64,000 nucleotides of DNA from Opitutia bacterium (GTDB lineage: Bacteria > Verrucomicrobiota > Verrucomicrobiia > Opitutales > Opitutaceae). This document shows positions 30,810 to 39,766 of this stretch, in pieces (the first letter of the stretch is position 1; each line of letters begins with the position of its first letter). The DNA is taken from NCBI GenBank assembly GCA_016187925.1, contig JACPIS010000042.1:105838-169837 (forward strand), written 5' to 3'. The position numbers and the translations under genes are program-made. The notes below the pieces were generated by a model. That model saw nothing but the letters and a program-made list of their open reading frames with translations. It had not been told where the DNA came from and searched no databases.

Positions 30810-32422
30810 TCGGTTATCTCGTGCCCAATTATCCGCTCGTCGCCGCCTTCCGCTCGCTGCCGCCCACGAGAACCCGAGCCTCCGACCGCCTGTCCAAGAA
30901 GATCTTCAAAATGGCCCCGAAGCTCACGGATTATTTCAACGACGACGAGATCGTCGCCAGCAAGGGCGACCTCGAACGCCCCATCTCCGGTCTCGCGATG
31001 GACAGCCGCCGCGTGATGGCGGGCAATCTCTTCTTCGCGCTTCCGGGCCGCCGCGCCGACGGCCACACCTTCATCGACGAGGCGATCCAGCGCGGCGCCG
31101 TCGCCATCGTGGCCGAGAAGATCCCCGCCGCCACGGCCACGCGCGTCACCTACATCCAGGTGGCCGACGCCCGCCGCGCGCTCGCCAAGGTCGCGCAGCG
31201 CTTCTTCAAGTTTCCCGACAAGTCCCTCGACCTCGTGGGCGTCACCGGTACGAACGGCAAGACGACCGTCACCAGCCTGATCAAGCACCTGCTCGCGACG
31301 AACACCCAGCGCGTCGGCCTCATCGGCACCGTCAACTACGACCTCGGCGCGCGCATCGTCCCGTCGTACCGCACGACGCCGGAGTCGCTCGAGCTGTTCG
31401 GCATGCTCGCGCAGATCCGCGACGCCGGTTGCCGCCAGGCGGTCATGGAGGTCAGCTCGCACGGCATCGACCAGCAGCGCGTGCTCGGCATGCAGTTCGG
31501 CGTCGCGGTCTTCACCAACCTCACGCGCGACCACCTCGACTACCACAAGACGCTCGACGCCTATTTCGAGGTGAAGACCCGCCTGTTCAACGGCGGCATC
31601 GGCACCGCTCCGCGCGCGGCGGCGATCAATCTCGATGACGAACACGGCCGCCGTCTCGCGGCCGAAGCGCCGGCGAACCTGAAGCTCGTGACTTTCGGCG
31701 AGGCCCCGGACGCCATGGTCCGCGCCGAGAACGTCAAACTCGGTTTCAAAGGCACGTCGCTCACGCTCGTCTGGCCTGCCCCGAGCGGTGTCGCGGGGCC
31801 CGAGGGGCGCGTCGAACTCGAGAGCGCACTCATCGGCCGCTACAACCTGAGCAACCTGCTCGCGGCGTTCGCCGCCTGCTACGCGCTCGGCCGCGATCCG
31901 TCCGTCATCGCGTCGCGCCTGAAGAGTTTCACCGGCGTTCCCGGCCGCATGGAGCGGATCGAGGAGGGTCAGCCTTACAACGTGCTTGTCGACTACGCCC
32001 ACACCGACGACGCGCTGCACAACGCGCTCGGCATGTTGCGCGCCATCACGCCCGGCCGGCTGTTCGTCGTCTTCGGCTGCGGCGGCAACCGCGACCGCTC
32101 CAAGCGCCCGCTCATGACCGCCGCCGTGCAGGAGTTCGCCGACTTCGCCTGGGCCACGGCGGACAATCCGCGCGGCGAGACGATCGCGCAGATTTTCTCC
32201 GACATGAAGTCCGGCGTGAAGGACGAGTCGAAGATCACCTTTGTCGAAGACCGCCGCCGCGCCATCAGCCTTGCGCTCGATGCCGCGCGTGAGGGCGACT
32301 CCCTCCTCATCGCCGGCAAGGGTCACGAGACCTATCAGGAATTTGCCGACACGATCATCCCCTTTGATGACCGCCAGGTCGTCCGCGAGCTGATCGACAT
32401 CAAGAAGATCAAGCCCGTCTGA
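30806..32422 (+). CDS. murE: UDP-MurNAc-tripeptide synthetase, meso-DAP type
   Basis: 538 residues from the GTG at 30806, which has GGAGGT just upstream and overlaps the ftsI stop. An ATG at 30911 (AAGLTD-like family start, MAPKLTDYF) matches the usual MurE N-terminus, so the first 35 residues may not be translated. The ATP P-loop is GVTGTNGKTT near 145-154. The DNPR motif at about 453-456 is the known signature for adding meso-diaminopimelate rather than lysine. MurE acts in the cytoplasm after MurD, which is not encoded here. Confidence 0.94.
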   Translation: MIGYLVPNYPLVAAFRSLPPTRTRASDRLSKKIFKMAPKLTDYFNDDEIVASKGDLERPISGLAMDSRRVMAGNLFFALPGRRADGHTFIDEAIQRGAVAIVAEKIPAATATRVTYIQVADARRALAKVAQRFFKFPDKSLDLVGVTGTNGKTTVTSLIKHLLATNTQRVGLIGTVNYDLGARIVPSYRTTPESLELFGMLAQIRDAGCRQAVMEVSSHGIDQQRVLGMQFGVAVFTNLTRDHLDYHKTLDAYFEVKTRLFNGGIGTAPRAAAINLDDEHGRRLAAEAPANLKLVTFGEAPDAMVRAENVKLGFKGTSLTLVWPAPSGVAGPEGRVELESALIGRYNLSNLLAAFAACYALGRDPSVIASRLKSFTGVPGRMERIEEGQPYNVLVDYAHTDDALHNALGMLRAITPGRLFVVFGCGGNRDRSKRPLMTAAVQEFADFAWATADNPRGETIAQIFSDMKSGVKDESKITFVEDRRRAISLALDAAREGDSLLIAGKGHETYQEFADTIIPFDDRQVVRELIDIKKIKPV

Positions 32423-32432
32423 AAGCCTTTCC

Positions 32433-33809
32433 ATGCCCACCTTCGCTCCCGCAAAGCTCGCCGCCTGGTCCGGCGGCCGCTGGACCCGTTTACCGGGCGG
32501 GACGCTCGTCGGCTTCAATCAGGACACGCGCACGCTGACGGCAGGCCAGGTGTTCGTCGCGCTCAAGACCGACCGGCGCGACGGGCACGACTTCCTCGGC
32601 GAGGCGCAGGCGAGGGGAGCGGCGGCGGCGATCGTCGCCCGCGAGGTGCCCGGCCCGGACCTGCCCCAGCTCGTCGTGGCGGACCCGCTGACGGCGTTTC
32701 AGCAGATCGCCGGCGGTTATCGCCGGGAGTTTTTCAAGGGTCCGGTGATCGGTGTGACGGGCAGCGCGGGCAAGACCTCGACCAAGGACTTGATCCAACT
32801 GCTGCTCGGCGGCGCGCCGGCGGTCTACGCGACCGAGGGGAATCTCAACAATCACATCGGTGTGCCGCTCACGCTCACCCGGCTTGACCCGGCGGTGCAC
32901 ACGGCCGCGGTCGTCGAGGCGGGCGTCAGCGGCCCCGGTGAGATGCCGCCGCTCGTCGCGATGATCCAGCCGGAGCATGCCGTGGTCACGATGGTCGGCC
33001 CGGCGCACTTGGAGCGGCTCGGCTCGGTCGAGGGCGTCGCGGCGGAGAAGGTCGCGCTGCTCACCGGCGTGAAGCCGGGCGGCCTGCAGGTTTTCCCGGT
33101 GTCGTGCTGGTCGCAGGAGGTTTTCCGGCATCTCGCCAACCCGCTCGTGCTCGTGCCGGCCAACGAAGACATGGTGAAGGTGGGCGGCCGCACGGTGGCG
33201 TTCACCGTCCTCCACCGGCCGGAGCGCACGGAGGTCACGCTCGGCGGGAAGCGCACCTTCATCCTCCGCCGCGTCTCGGGCGGCATGGCGCAGAACGCCG
33301 CGCTGGCGCTCGCGCTCGCGTCCGAGCTGGGCGTGAGCGACGCGCAGCTGCAGGAGCGGCTGGCGAAGTGGCAGCCCTCGAAGTGGCGCGGCGAACTGCA
33401 GCGCGTGGGTGACGCCGTGGTCTATTGCGATTTCTACAACGCCAACCCGGCGTCGATGCAGGATGCCATCGCGGCGTTCTACAGCCTGGTGAAGCCGGAG
33501 CTGCCGCGCCTCTACGTGCTCGGCTGCATGGAGGAGCTGGGCGCCACCGCGCCGGAGCATCACCGCCAGCTCGGCCGCTCGCTGCTGCTGCGGCCGGGCG
33601 ATGCCGCGTTCATCATCGGCTCGCAGGCCGCCGCCGTGCGCGAAGGGCTGTTGGAGAACGGCAACGATCCCGCGCAGGTCGCGGTGATCACGGATGTCGC
33701 GCCGGTGCGCGAGCGTCTCGCCGGTTTCAAGGGCGCCGTCTTCCTGAAGGCCAGCCGCCGCTACCAATTGGAGCAGGTGCTCGATCCGCACGCGGCCGCC
33801 GCCCACTGA
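32433..33809 (+). CDS. murF: UDP-MurNAc-tripeptide--D-Ala-D-Ala ligase
   Basis: 458 residues. MurF completes the pentapeptide by adding D-Ala-D-Ala. Mur ligase N-terminal domain to about 95, P-loop GVTGSAGKTSTKD near 106-118, central domain with EAGVSGPGEM, and a C-terminal domain with YCDFYNANPASM. The start follows murE by 10 bp. D-Ala-D-Ala is supplied by the ddl product of the same cluster. Confidence 0.95.
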   Translation: MPTFAPAKLAAWSGGRWTRLPGGTLVGFNQDTRTLTAGQVFVALKTDRRDGHDFLGEAQARGAAAAIVAREVPGPDLPQLVVADPLTAFQQIAGGYRREFFKGPVIGVTGSAGKTSTKDLIQLLLGGAPAVYATEGNLNNHIGVPLTLTRLDPAVHTAAVVEAGVSGPGEMPPLVAMIQPEHAVVTMVGPAHLERLGSVEGVAAEKVALLTGVKPGGLQVFPVSCWSQEVFRHLANPLVLVPANEDMVKVGGRTVAFTVLHRPERTEVTLGGKRTFILRRVSGGMAQNAALALALASELGVSDAQLQERLAKWQPSKWRGELQRVGDAVVYCDFYNANPASMQDAIAAFYSLVKPELPRLYVLGCMEELGATAPEHHRQLGRSLLLRPGDAAFIIGSQAAAVREGLLENGNDPAQVAVITDVAPVRERLAGFKGAVFLKASRRYQLEQVLDPHAAAAH

Positions 33810-33811
33810 CC

Positions 33812-34927
33812 ATGCTCAGCTATCTCTCAGAATACGCCCACGTCTTCGGCCCGCTGCGCCTGCTGCACTACATCACGGTGCGCGCGGTCGGTGCCGCCTG
33901 CACGGCGCTGATCATCGGCTTCATCATCGGGCCGTGGCTCATCCGGCGCTTCCGCGAACTGAAGTTCGGCCACGGCTACATCGACGAGCGCACGGGCGCG
34001 CTGGGCGCGACCTACTTCGACAAGAAACACACGCCCACGATGGGCGGACTGATCATCTTCCTCGCCGTCTTCGTTTCCACCGTGCTCTGGGCCGAGCCGA
34101 ACGTCTGGGTGTTCGTCGCGCTCTTCGTGTACACGGCGCTGACCGTGCCCGGTTGGCGCGACGATTACCTGAAGGTCGTCCACAAGAACAAGGACGGCAT
34201 CAAGGCGTGGGAGAAAATCGCCTGGCAGTCGCTCGCGACCGGCGTGGCCTTGCTGGTGCTGCTCAAGCACCCGGCCAGCGCCGCGAAGATCCGCGAGCTG
34301 TGGGTGCCGTTCTTCAAGGAGGCGGTCATCCCGCACATGCACTGGGCGCTGCTGCTGGTGCTGATCTACCTGTGGATCGTCGGCTTCAGCAACGCCATCA
34401 ACATCACCGACGGCCTCGACGGCCTCGCGGTCGGTTGCACGATCACCGTGGCGCTGGTGTTCGGCATCATGGCCTACGTGGCGGGCAACAGCGTCTACGC
34501 CCAATACCTGCTGATCAGCTACGTGCCCGGCACGGGCGAACTGACGGTCGTGTGCGGCGCGCTGATTGGAGCCTGCATGGCCTTTCTTTGGTTCAACTCG
34601 CACCCGGCGGAGGTCTTCATGGGCGACACCGGCTCACTCGCACTCGGCGGGTTGATCGGCGTCATGGCGTTCATGATCCACCAGCCGTTCACTCTGGTGA
34701 TCGTCGGCGGCGTGTTCGTGTGGGAACTGCTCTCGGTCGTCCTGCAGGTCGGCTGGTTCAAGCTCACCCGGAGCCGCACGGGCACCGGCCAGCGGCTCTT
34801 CCTCATGGCGCCGATCCACCACCATTTCCAGAAGAAGGGCTGGCCGGAGACCAAGGTCGTCCTGCGCTTCTGGGTGCTCTCGCTCGGCTTCGCCCTGCTC
34901 GGCCTCGCCACTCTCAAGCTCCGTTAA
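33812..34927 (+). CDS. mraY: Phospho-MurNAc-pentapeptide transferase
   Basis: 371 residues with about ten membrane segments. MraY moves phospho-MurNAc-pentapeptide to undecaprenyl phosphate, forming lipid I. Catalytic features: D117-D118 (RDDYLK), NAINITDGLDGL at about 194-205, D272 in FMGDTGS, and the HHHFQKKGW loop. The gene lies 2 bp after murF. The next gene would usually be murD, but here a small ORF and a LysM gene follow. Confidence 0.97.
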   Translation: MLSYLSEYAHVFGPLRLLHYITVRAVGAACTALIIGFIIGPWLIRRFRELKFGHGYIDERTGALGATYFDKKHTPTMGGLIIFLAVFVSTVLWAEPNVWVFVALFVYTALTVPGWRDDYLKVVHKNKDGIKAWEKIAWQSLATGVALLVLLKHPASAAKIRELWVPFFKEAVIPHMHWALLLVLIYLWIVGFSNAINITDGLDGLAVGCTITVALVFGIMAYVAGNSVYAQYLLISYVPGTGELTVVCGALIGACMAFLWFNSHPAEVFMGDTGSLALGGLIGVMAFMIHQPFTLVIVGGVFVWELLSVVLQVGWFKLTRSRTGTGQRLFLMAPIHHHFQKKGWPETKVVLRFWVLSLGFALLGLATLKLR

Positions 34928-34940
34928 TCTCATCCCCACC

Positions 34941-35141
34941 ATGCCCCTCGACTACAGCTTCGAATCCACGCCCAGCTTTCGCGACCTCACCCACACCGGT
35001 CTGCTGCTGCTGCAGAAGCCGCTCGTCCGTTCGGTGAGCACTGTCCGCCGTCTCCGCACGCCCGTCATCGTGCCGGCGCCCGCGGTGGTGAAGGCCACTC
35101 CCATCTTTCGCAGGAGCCCGTCGGCAGGTTCTTTATCCTAA
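34941..35141 (+). CDS. Small hypothetical protein after mraY
   Basis: 66 codons starting 13 bp after the mraY stop. The predicted product is basic with a short Leu-rich stretch (TGLLLLQKPLV) and no recognised domain. No Shine-Dalgarno is seen. It lies where murD is expected but shows no Mur ligase motif. It may be a real lineage-specific gene or chance. Confidence 0.35.
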   Translation: MPLDYSFESTPSFRDLTHTGLLLLQKPLVRSVSTVRRLRTPVIVPAPAVVKATPIFRRSPSAGSLS

Positions 35142-35439
35142 ACAAACGGAACCTACCAAATTTGCTGCCCGCGGGCACCTGCTTCCCTTCCATGTTGCCG
35201 CCATCGCCCCGTGAAACCGCCGCGCCGCTCGCGCGCCTTGCCGCCGTCACCGGCGCGGGAGGCCCGGGCGCTCGGGCGGATTGCGCCCATGAAACCAACC
35301 CCCGGCACCGCCTGTCAGACCTGCGCACCGCATTCCCGCGGCATCGTGCTCCACACTCGCCGGAGCCGCTGTGGAAAAGCTGTGAATAACCGCGATTTTT
35401 AGATAGCAATACACCAACCCTGCCACTCATATTCCCGCC
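35142..35439. other. Gap inside the dcw cluster, upstream of the LysM gene
   Basis: 298 bp without a convincing gene. Near its right end are two adjacent DnaA-box-like 9-mers (35370-35389) followed by an AT-rich stretch. A separate promoter for the LysM gene and the genes beyond is plausible. Confidence 0.45.
35370..35389 (-). promoter_or_regulatory. Two DnaA-box-like 9-mers, one helical turn apart
   Basis: On the minus strand the sites read TTATTCACA (35381-35389) and TTTTCCACA (35370-35378). Both fit the relaxed DnaA-box consensus TTWTNCACA and start 11 bp apart. They precede an AT-rich run 50 bp upstream of the LysM gene. They could make that promoter DnaA-responsive; two boxes alone do not make an origin. 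Confidence 0.4.
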
Positions 35440-36375
35440 ATGAAAATCCTCCAGATCTTCGGAGCAGTCGTCGCCGTGCATCTGCTCGCGTTTATCTTCA
35501 TTTTCGCCAGTCCCGGCTGCCAGGGATCGCCGCGCAACGTGCCGACGCCCGACGCCACCGTTCCCACCGGTTCCTCCCCGTCCGTGAGCTACAGCTCCGG
35601 CGCGTCCGAACCCGCCGTCAGCGCCCCCGCTGATCTCGGCACCGCTCCGGCGCTCTACACGCCGGGCCGCGCCACGCCGACGCGTCCGGGTTCGCCCAAC
35701 GCCGCCGCCATCACGCCGGCCAAGGCCGAGCACGAGGATGTCGCGCCGGTCTCCACCTACACCGTGCAGAAGGGCGACAGCCTCTGGAGCATCGCCAAGA
35801 AGAACCACCTGACCGTTGGCGAACTCGCCAAGGCCAACAGCCTCGGGGCCAGCACGCCGCTGCAGCCCGGCAAGAAACTCATCATCCCCGGCAAGCCCGG
35901 CGCCGCTGCGTCGCCGAAGGATCTCGGTACCGCTCCCGCGGCCGCGGCTGCGGCTGACAAGCCTGCGACTCCGGCCCACGCGGCTGGCAGCGAGGCCGTG
36001 AAGCACACCGTCTTGGCCGGCGAGAGCCTCGGCACCATCGCCCGGAAATACCAGGTGACCGTCGGCGAGCTCGCCGCGGCGAACAACATCACCGATCCCG
36101 CGAAGATCCGCGTGGGTCAGACGCTGGCCATCCCGGGATTCAAGGCCGTCGGCGCCAAGAAGCCCTCCGCCAAGCCCGCGGCTTCCGCGCCCGCTACGGC
36201 CGCGGCCGACAAGCCCGCGGCGGAGACCGCTCCGGCGAACGCCGTTCCGCACTTTGAAATCAAGGCCCCGCCGCCCGGCCAGGACCTCGATGCCGGTCTG
36301 AAGGACAACACCGCGACCGACGTCCCGACCATCAAGGTCGAGGAGCCCAAGACGGAAGAGCCGCCGAAGAAGTAA
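35440..36375 (+). CDS. Membrane-anchored protein with two LysM domains
   Basis: 311 residues. An N-terminal hydrophobic segment (about 5-24) ends in SPGC, a weak lipobox, so it may be a lipoprotein or signal-anchor protein. A Pro/Ala/Ser-rich linker precedes LysM1 (about 106-150, YTVQKGDSLWSIAKKN) and LysM2 (about 188-233, HTVLAGESLGTIARKY), with an Ala/Pro/Lys-rich tail. LysM domains bind N-acetylglucosamine in peptidoglycan. It lies between mraY and ftsW, the usual place of murD, which suggests a role in division or septal wall binding. No catalytic domain is present. Confidence 0.9.
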   Translation: MKILQIFGAVVAVHLLAFIFIFASPGCQGSPRNVPTPDATVPTGSSPSVSYSSGASEPAVSAPADLGTAPALYTPGRATPTRPGSPNAAAITPAKAEHEDVAPVSTYTVQKGDSLWSIAKKNHLTVGELAKANSLGASTPLQPGKKLIIPGKPGAAASPKDLGTAPAAAAAADKPATPAHAAGSEAVKHTVLAGESLGTIARKYQVTVGELAAANNITDPAKIRVGQTLAIPGFKAVGAKKPSAKPAASAPATAAADKPAAETAPANAVPHFEIKAPPPGQDLDAGLKDNTATDVPTIKVEEPKTEEPPKK

Positions 36376-36391
36376 CTTCACCACCGCTCCC

Positions 36392-37555
36392 ATGGTGAGT
36401 TCGCCGAGCGCCGCTGTTCCCCGCCGCCACCTCACGATCACTCCCGCGAGCGTCATCCTTGTCTGCGTGGCCGCCTTGCTGGCCATCGGGCTGGCGGTGC
36501 TGTTCAGCGCGAGCTCGAACGCGAAGGGCGGCCCGACGTCCTATCTCTACAAGCAGCTCATCTTCCTCGCGCTCGCCCTCGGCGCCGGCTGGATCGTCGC
36601 GCGCGCCGACCTCGAGCACCTGCGCAAGTACGCCTGGATCGCCGGCGCGATCACGCTTGTCGGCCTGGTGCTGGTGCTCATCCCGCACATCGGCATCTCG
36701 GTGAAGGGCAGCCGCCGCTGGCTCGGCTTCGGCGGCGTGCGCCTGCAGATCTCGGAATTCGCCAAGCTCGCGATGGTCTTCTGCCTCTCGCACTACCTCG
36801 CGCTCAACCAGAACAAACTGCACGACTTCGTGAAGGGCTTCGTGCTGCCGTGCGCGATCACCGGCGTGTTTGCCGTGCTCATTCTGGCCGAACCCGATTT
36901 CGGCACTGCGTTCCTGACCGGCGCCATCGGCGTCATCCTGCTGTTTCTCGCCGGCGCGCGGCTGCGTTTCCTGCTGCCGTCGATCGCGCTGGCGCTGACG
37001 GGCTTCACCGTCCTCGTGCTGCACAATCCGAACCGGCTGCGCCGCATCACGGCGTTCATGGACGTCGAAGCCAACCGCGCGGAGGGCGCCTACCAGCTCT
37101 GGCAGGCGATCCTCGCCTTCGCCGCCGGCGGCGTGCAGGGCGTGGGCATCGGCAACGGACGCCAGCAGCAGTCGTTCCTGCCCGAGGCGCACACGGATTT
37201 CATTTTCGCCATCCTCGGCGAGGAGATGGGGCTCATCTTCACGCTGCTCGTCGTCGGGCTCTTCGTCACGATCTTCATCGCCGGGCTGATGCATGTGCGC
37301 CGCGCGCCGAATCTCTTCCAGTTTCTCCTCGTGACCGGCAGCCTGCTGCTCATCTGCCTGCAGGCGATCATCAACCTCGCCGTCGTCACGGGCATGATGC
37401 CGACCAAGGGCATGTCGCTGCCGCTGATCAGCGCGGGCGGCTCCAACCTGCTGCTCATGGGCCTGCTCGTCGGCATCATCATCAACACCTCGCGCACATG
37501 GGAACGGCCGCGGCCGCTCGAACGCAAACGGGCGCTGGCGGAGGTGGTGGCATGA
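36392..37555 (+). CDS. ftsW: SEDS peptidoglycan glycosyltransferase FtsW
   Basis: 387 residues with about ten membrane segments. SEDS signatures: SVKGSRRWLGFGGVRLQISE-like loop near 103-122, EPDFGTA at about 157-163, PEAHTDFIFAILGEE at 255-269, and GMMPTKGMSLPLISAGGSN. FtsW polymerises septal glycan strands with FtsI. The context (murG, ftsI, ftsZ) favours FtsW over RodA. A 130-bp gap with short repeats separates it from murG. Confidence 0.95.
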   Translation: MVSSPSAAVPRRHLTITPASVILVCVAALLAIGLAVLFSASSNAKGGPTSYLYKQLIFLALALGAGWIVARADLEHLRKYAWIAGAITLVGLVLVLIPHIGISVKGSRRWLGFGGVRLQISEFAKLAMVFCLSHYLALNQNKLHDFVKGFVLPCAITGVFAVLILAEPDFGTAFLTGAIGVILLFLAGARLRFLLPSIALALTGFTVLVLHNPNRLRRITAFMDVEANRAEGAYQLWQAILAFAAGGVQGVGIGNGRQQQSFLPEAHTDFIFAILGEEMGLIFTLLVVGLFVTIFIAGLMHVRRAPNLFQFLLVTGSLLLICLQAIINLAVVTGMMPTKGMSLPLISAGGSNLLLMGLLVGIIINTSRTWERPRPLERKRALAEVVA

Positions 37556-37562
37556 ACGGGAG

Positions 37563-37667
37563 AAGTCACAAGTGCCAAGTCGCAAGTGCCAGGAAGCGTG
37601 GAGTCCCGCGCGGACAAACGCGCGCAGCCGTGCTCTTGTCCCTTGACCCTTGTCCCTTGTCACTTGC
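37563..37667. repeat. Short degenerate repeats in the ftsW-murG gap
   Basis: The left part (37563-37592) contains AAGTGCC-like heptamers repeated three times. The right part (37634-37667) contains CCCTTGT-like heptamers, roughly the reverse complement of an ACAAGGG version. The two parts could pair imperfectly. It is the only gap over 100 bp between murF and ftsZ apart from the LysM region. Confidence 0.5.
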
Positions 37668-37685
37668 CTCCGGAAGGAGGGCGGC

Positions 37686-38825
37686 ATGAGCCGTTTCCTC
37701 ATCGCCTGCGGCGGCACCGGCGGCCATCTCGCGCCCGGCATTGCGCTGGCCGAGGCGCTCAAGGTGCGCGGCCACGATTCCGCGCTCTTCATCAGCCAGA
37801 AGCGCGTCGATGCGCGCCTGTGCGAGCATTACCCGGCGCTGCACCTCGAGCGCGTGCCGAGCGCGCCGTTTGGGTGGCGGCCCGATGTGCAGGCGCGGTT
37901 CCACTGGCGGCAGGCGCAGGGACTCGCGTTCAGCCTCCGCTTCCTCCGCGCCTACCAGCCCGATGCGATCATCGGTTTCGGCGGCTTCACCAACGCGGGC
38001 GTCGTCATGGCCGGCCGGTGGCGCCACATCCCCGTGGCGCTGCACGAGGCCAACCGCATCCCGGGTCGCGCCATCCGCGTGCTCTCGCGCATCGCGCAGC
38101 GGCTGTATCTGCCGCCGGGCGTGCGCCTGCCCGGCCGGCTGGGCCTGATGGTGCGCCACACCGGCCTGCCGGTGCGCCACGAAGTAGCGCGCATCCCGCG
38201 CCACGAGGCCCGGGCCCAGCTCGGGGTGGATCCGGTGCAAAAGCTTCTCGTCGTCGTCGGCGGCAGCCAAGGCTCGGGCCAGCTCAACCAGTGGGTCGAG
38301 GACAATCTTCCGACGCTCGCCCATGAGGGCATCCAGATCTGGTGCGTCACCGGTCTGGGCAAGGGCGAGCCGCGGGTCCGTGAACTCCGCGCCAAGACCG
38401 GGGCGACCGTCCGCGCGTGGTTCGAGCCGTTCACCGACCGCGTCGGCACGCTGTTCTCCGCGGCCGACCTCGTCGTGAGCCGTGCCGGCGCCGGCACGCT
38501 GGCCGAGCTGGTGCGCTGCGAGACGCCGGCGATTCTCATTCCTTACCCGCATGCGGCGGACAACCACCAGTGGGCCAACGCCCGCTACTTCGAGCAGCAG
38601 GGCGGCGGCCTTGTCGTCGACCAGATGGCGCTGCCGCTCCTGAAGCAGGAAGTGCTCGACGTGACGTTCAACGACTGGCTCGTGAACAAATTCCGCGACA
38701 ACCTGCACCGCATGGCGCAGGCGGACGCCGTCGACACGATCGTGCGCGACCTCGAGGAACTCGCCGCCCGCCAGCCGCCGCGCCGGCACATGCGGCACAC
38801 ACCCGCGCCCACTCCCGGCCCATGA
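37686..38825 (+). CDS. murG: Lipid II synthase (UDP-GlcNAc transferase) MurG
   Basis: 379 residues, GT28 family. MurG adds GlcNAc to lipid I on the inner face of the membrane. The N-terminal GGTGGH motif is at about 9-14; SRAGAGTLAEL and PYPHAADNHQWANA lie in the UDP-GlcNAc-binding C-domain. I chose the ATG at 37686, preceded by GGAGGG; the frame is open further upstream. The stop overlaps the murB start (ATGA). Confidence 0.95.
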   Translation: MSRFLIACGGTGGHLAPGIALAEALKVRGHDSALFISQKRVDARLCEHYPALHLERVPSAPFGWRPDVQARFHWRQAQGLAFSLRFLRAYQPDAIIGFGGFTNAGVVMAGRWRHIPVALHEANRIPGRAIRVLSRIAQRLYLPPGVRLPGRLGLMVRHTGLPVRHEVARIPRHEARAQLGVDPVQKLLVVVGGSQGSGQLNQWVEDNLPTLAHEGIQIWCVTGLGKGEPRVRELRAKTGATVRAWFEPFTDRVGTLFSAADLVVSRAGAGTLAELVRCETPAILIPYPHAADNHQWANARYFEQQGGGLVVDQMALPLLKQEVLDVTFNDWLVNKFRDNLHRMAQADAVDTIVRDLEELAARQPPRRHMRHTPAPTPGP

Positions 38826-39766
38826 ACGAGCAGGCCTGGCAGAATTTCATCAACGCGGTCCGGCCGAAGCTGTCCGCGACGACGAAGCTGACCGAGCGCG
38901 AAGTGCTCGCGCCGAAGACCACGATGCGCGTGGGCGGTCCGGCGCGCGTTTACGCCGAGCCGGCCGGCGAAACGGATTTGCAAGTGCTGCTCGCCACGGC
39001 GCACGCGCGCGGCCTGCCGGTGCTGATGCTGGGCCGCGGCTCCAACCTCCTCGTGCCCGACTCCGGCGTCGACGGGCTCGTGCTCAACTTCGCGCATCCC
39101 GACTGGCAGAAGTTCGAGCTGCAGTCCGACGGTCGCATCTGGGCCGGGGCCGGACTGCGCCTGAAGAATCTCTGCGGTCTCGCGACGAAGGCGGGGCTCG
39201 TCGGCTTCGAGTTTCTGGAAGGCATCCCCGCCAGCGTCGGCGGCGCCCTGCGCATGAACGCGGGCGCGATGGGCGGGTGGATGTTCGACGTGGTCGACGA
39301 GGTCCACCTCATGACACTGACCGGCGAGAAGCGCGTGCTGAAGCGCGCCGCGATGCACGTCGACTACCGGTATTGCGGTGAGCTGCGCGAGGCCGTGGCG
39401 CTGGGAGCGTTCCTCCGGTCGTCGGCGCAGGCGGACACGCAGGACATCCGGCGGCAGATCGACGTTTACCAGAAGAAGCGGCTCGAATCCCAGCCGCGCG
39501 AGCCGAGTGCGGGATGCATTTTCAAGAACCCGCCGAATTGCTCGGCCGGCAAGCTCATCGACGAGTGCGGCCTGAAGGGCGAGCGGGTGGGGGACGCCGA
39601 GGTGTCGCCTGTGCACGCGAACTTCATCGTCAACCGCGGGGCGGCGACGTGCGCCGACATCATCGCGCTCATCCGCCGTGTGCGGGCCCGGGTCAAGGGT
39701 GCGCGCGGCGTCGACCTCGAGCCCGAGGTGCTGCTGTTCGGACAGAACTGGAAGGATTTATTGTGA
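38822..39766 (+). CDS. murB: UDP-N-acetylenolpyruvoylglucosamine reductase
   Basis: 314 residues, type II-like in length. MurB reduces UDP-GlcNAc-enolpyruvate to UDP-MurNAc using FAD and NADPH. FAD-binding motif LGRGSNLLV near 74-82 and EGIPASVGGALRMNAG near 134-149. The proton-donor serine found in many MurBs is Cys here (C232 in SAGCIFKNP). It overlaps murG and ddl by 4 bp each. murC, often adjacent, is missing. Confidence 0.94.
   Translation: MNEQAWQNFINAVRPKLSATTKLTEREVLAPKTTMRVGGPARVYAEPAGETDLQVLLATAHARGLPVLMLGRGSNLLVPDSGVDGLVLNFAHPDWQKFELQSDGRIWAGAGLRLKNLCGLATKAGLVGFEFLEGIPASVGGALRMNAGAMGGWMFDVVDEVHLMTLTGEKRVLKRAAMHVDYRYCGELREAVALGAFLRSSAQADTQDIRRQIDVYQKKRLESQPREPSAGCIFKNPPNCSAGKLIDECGLKGERVGDAEVSPVHANFIVNRGAATCADIIALIRRVRARVKGARGVDLEPEVLLFGQNWKDLL

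Noticed and set aside
34965..34990. TTCGAATCC, resembling a tRNA T-loop
   Set aside because: No acceptor stem, anticodon arm or D-arm can be drawn around it; it lies within the small ORF after mraY.
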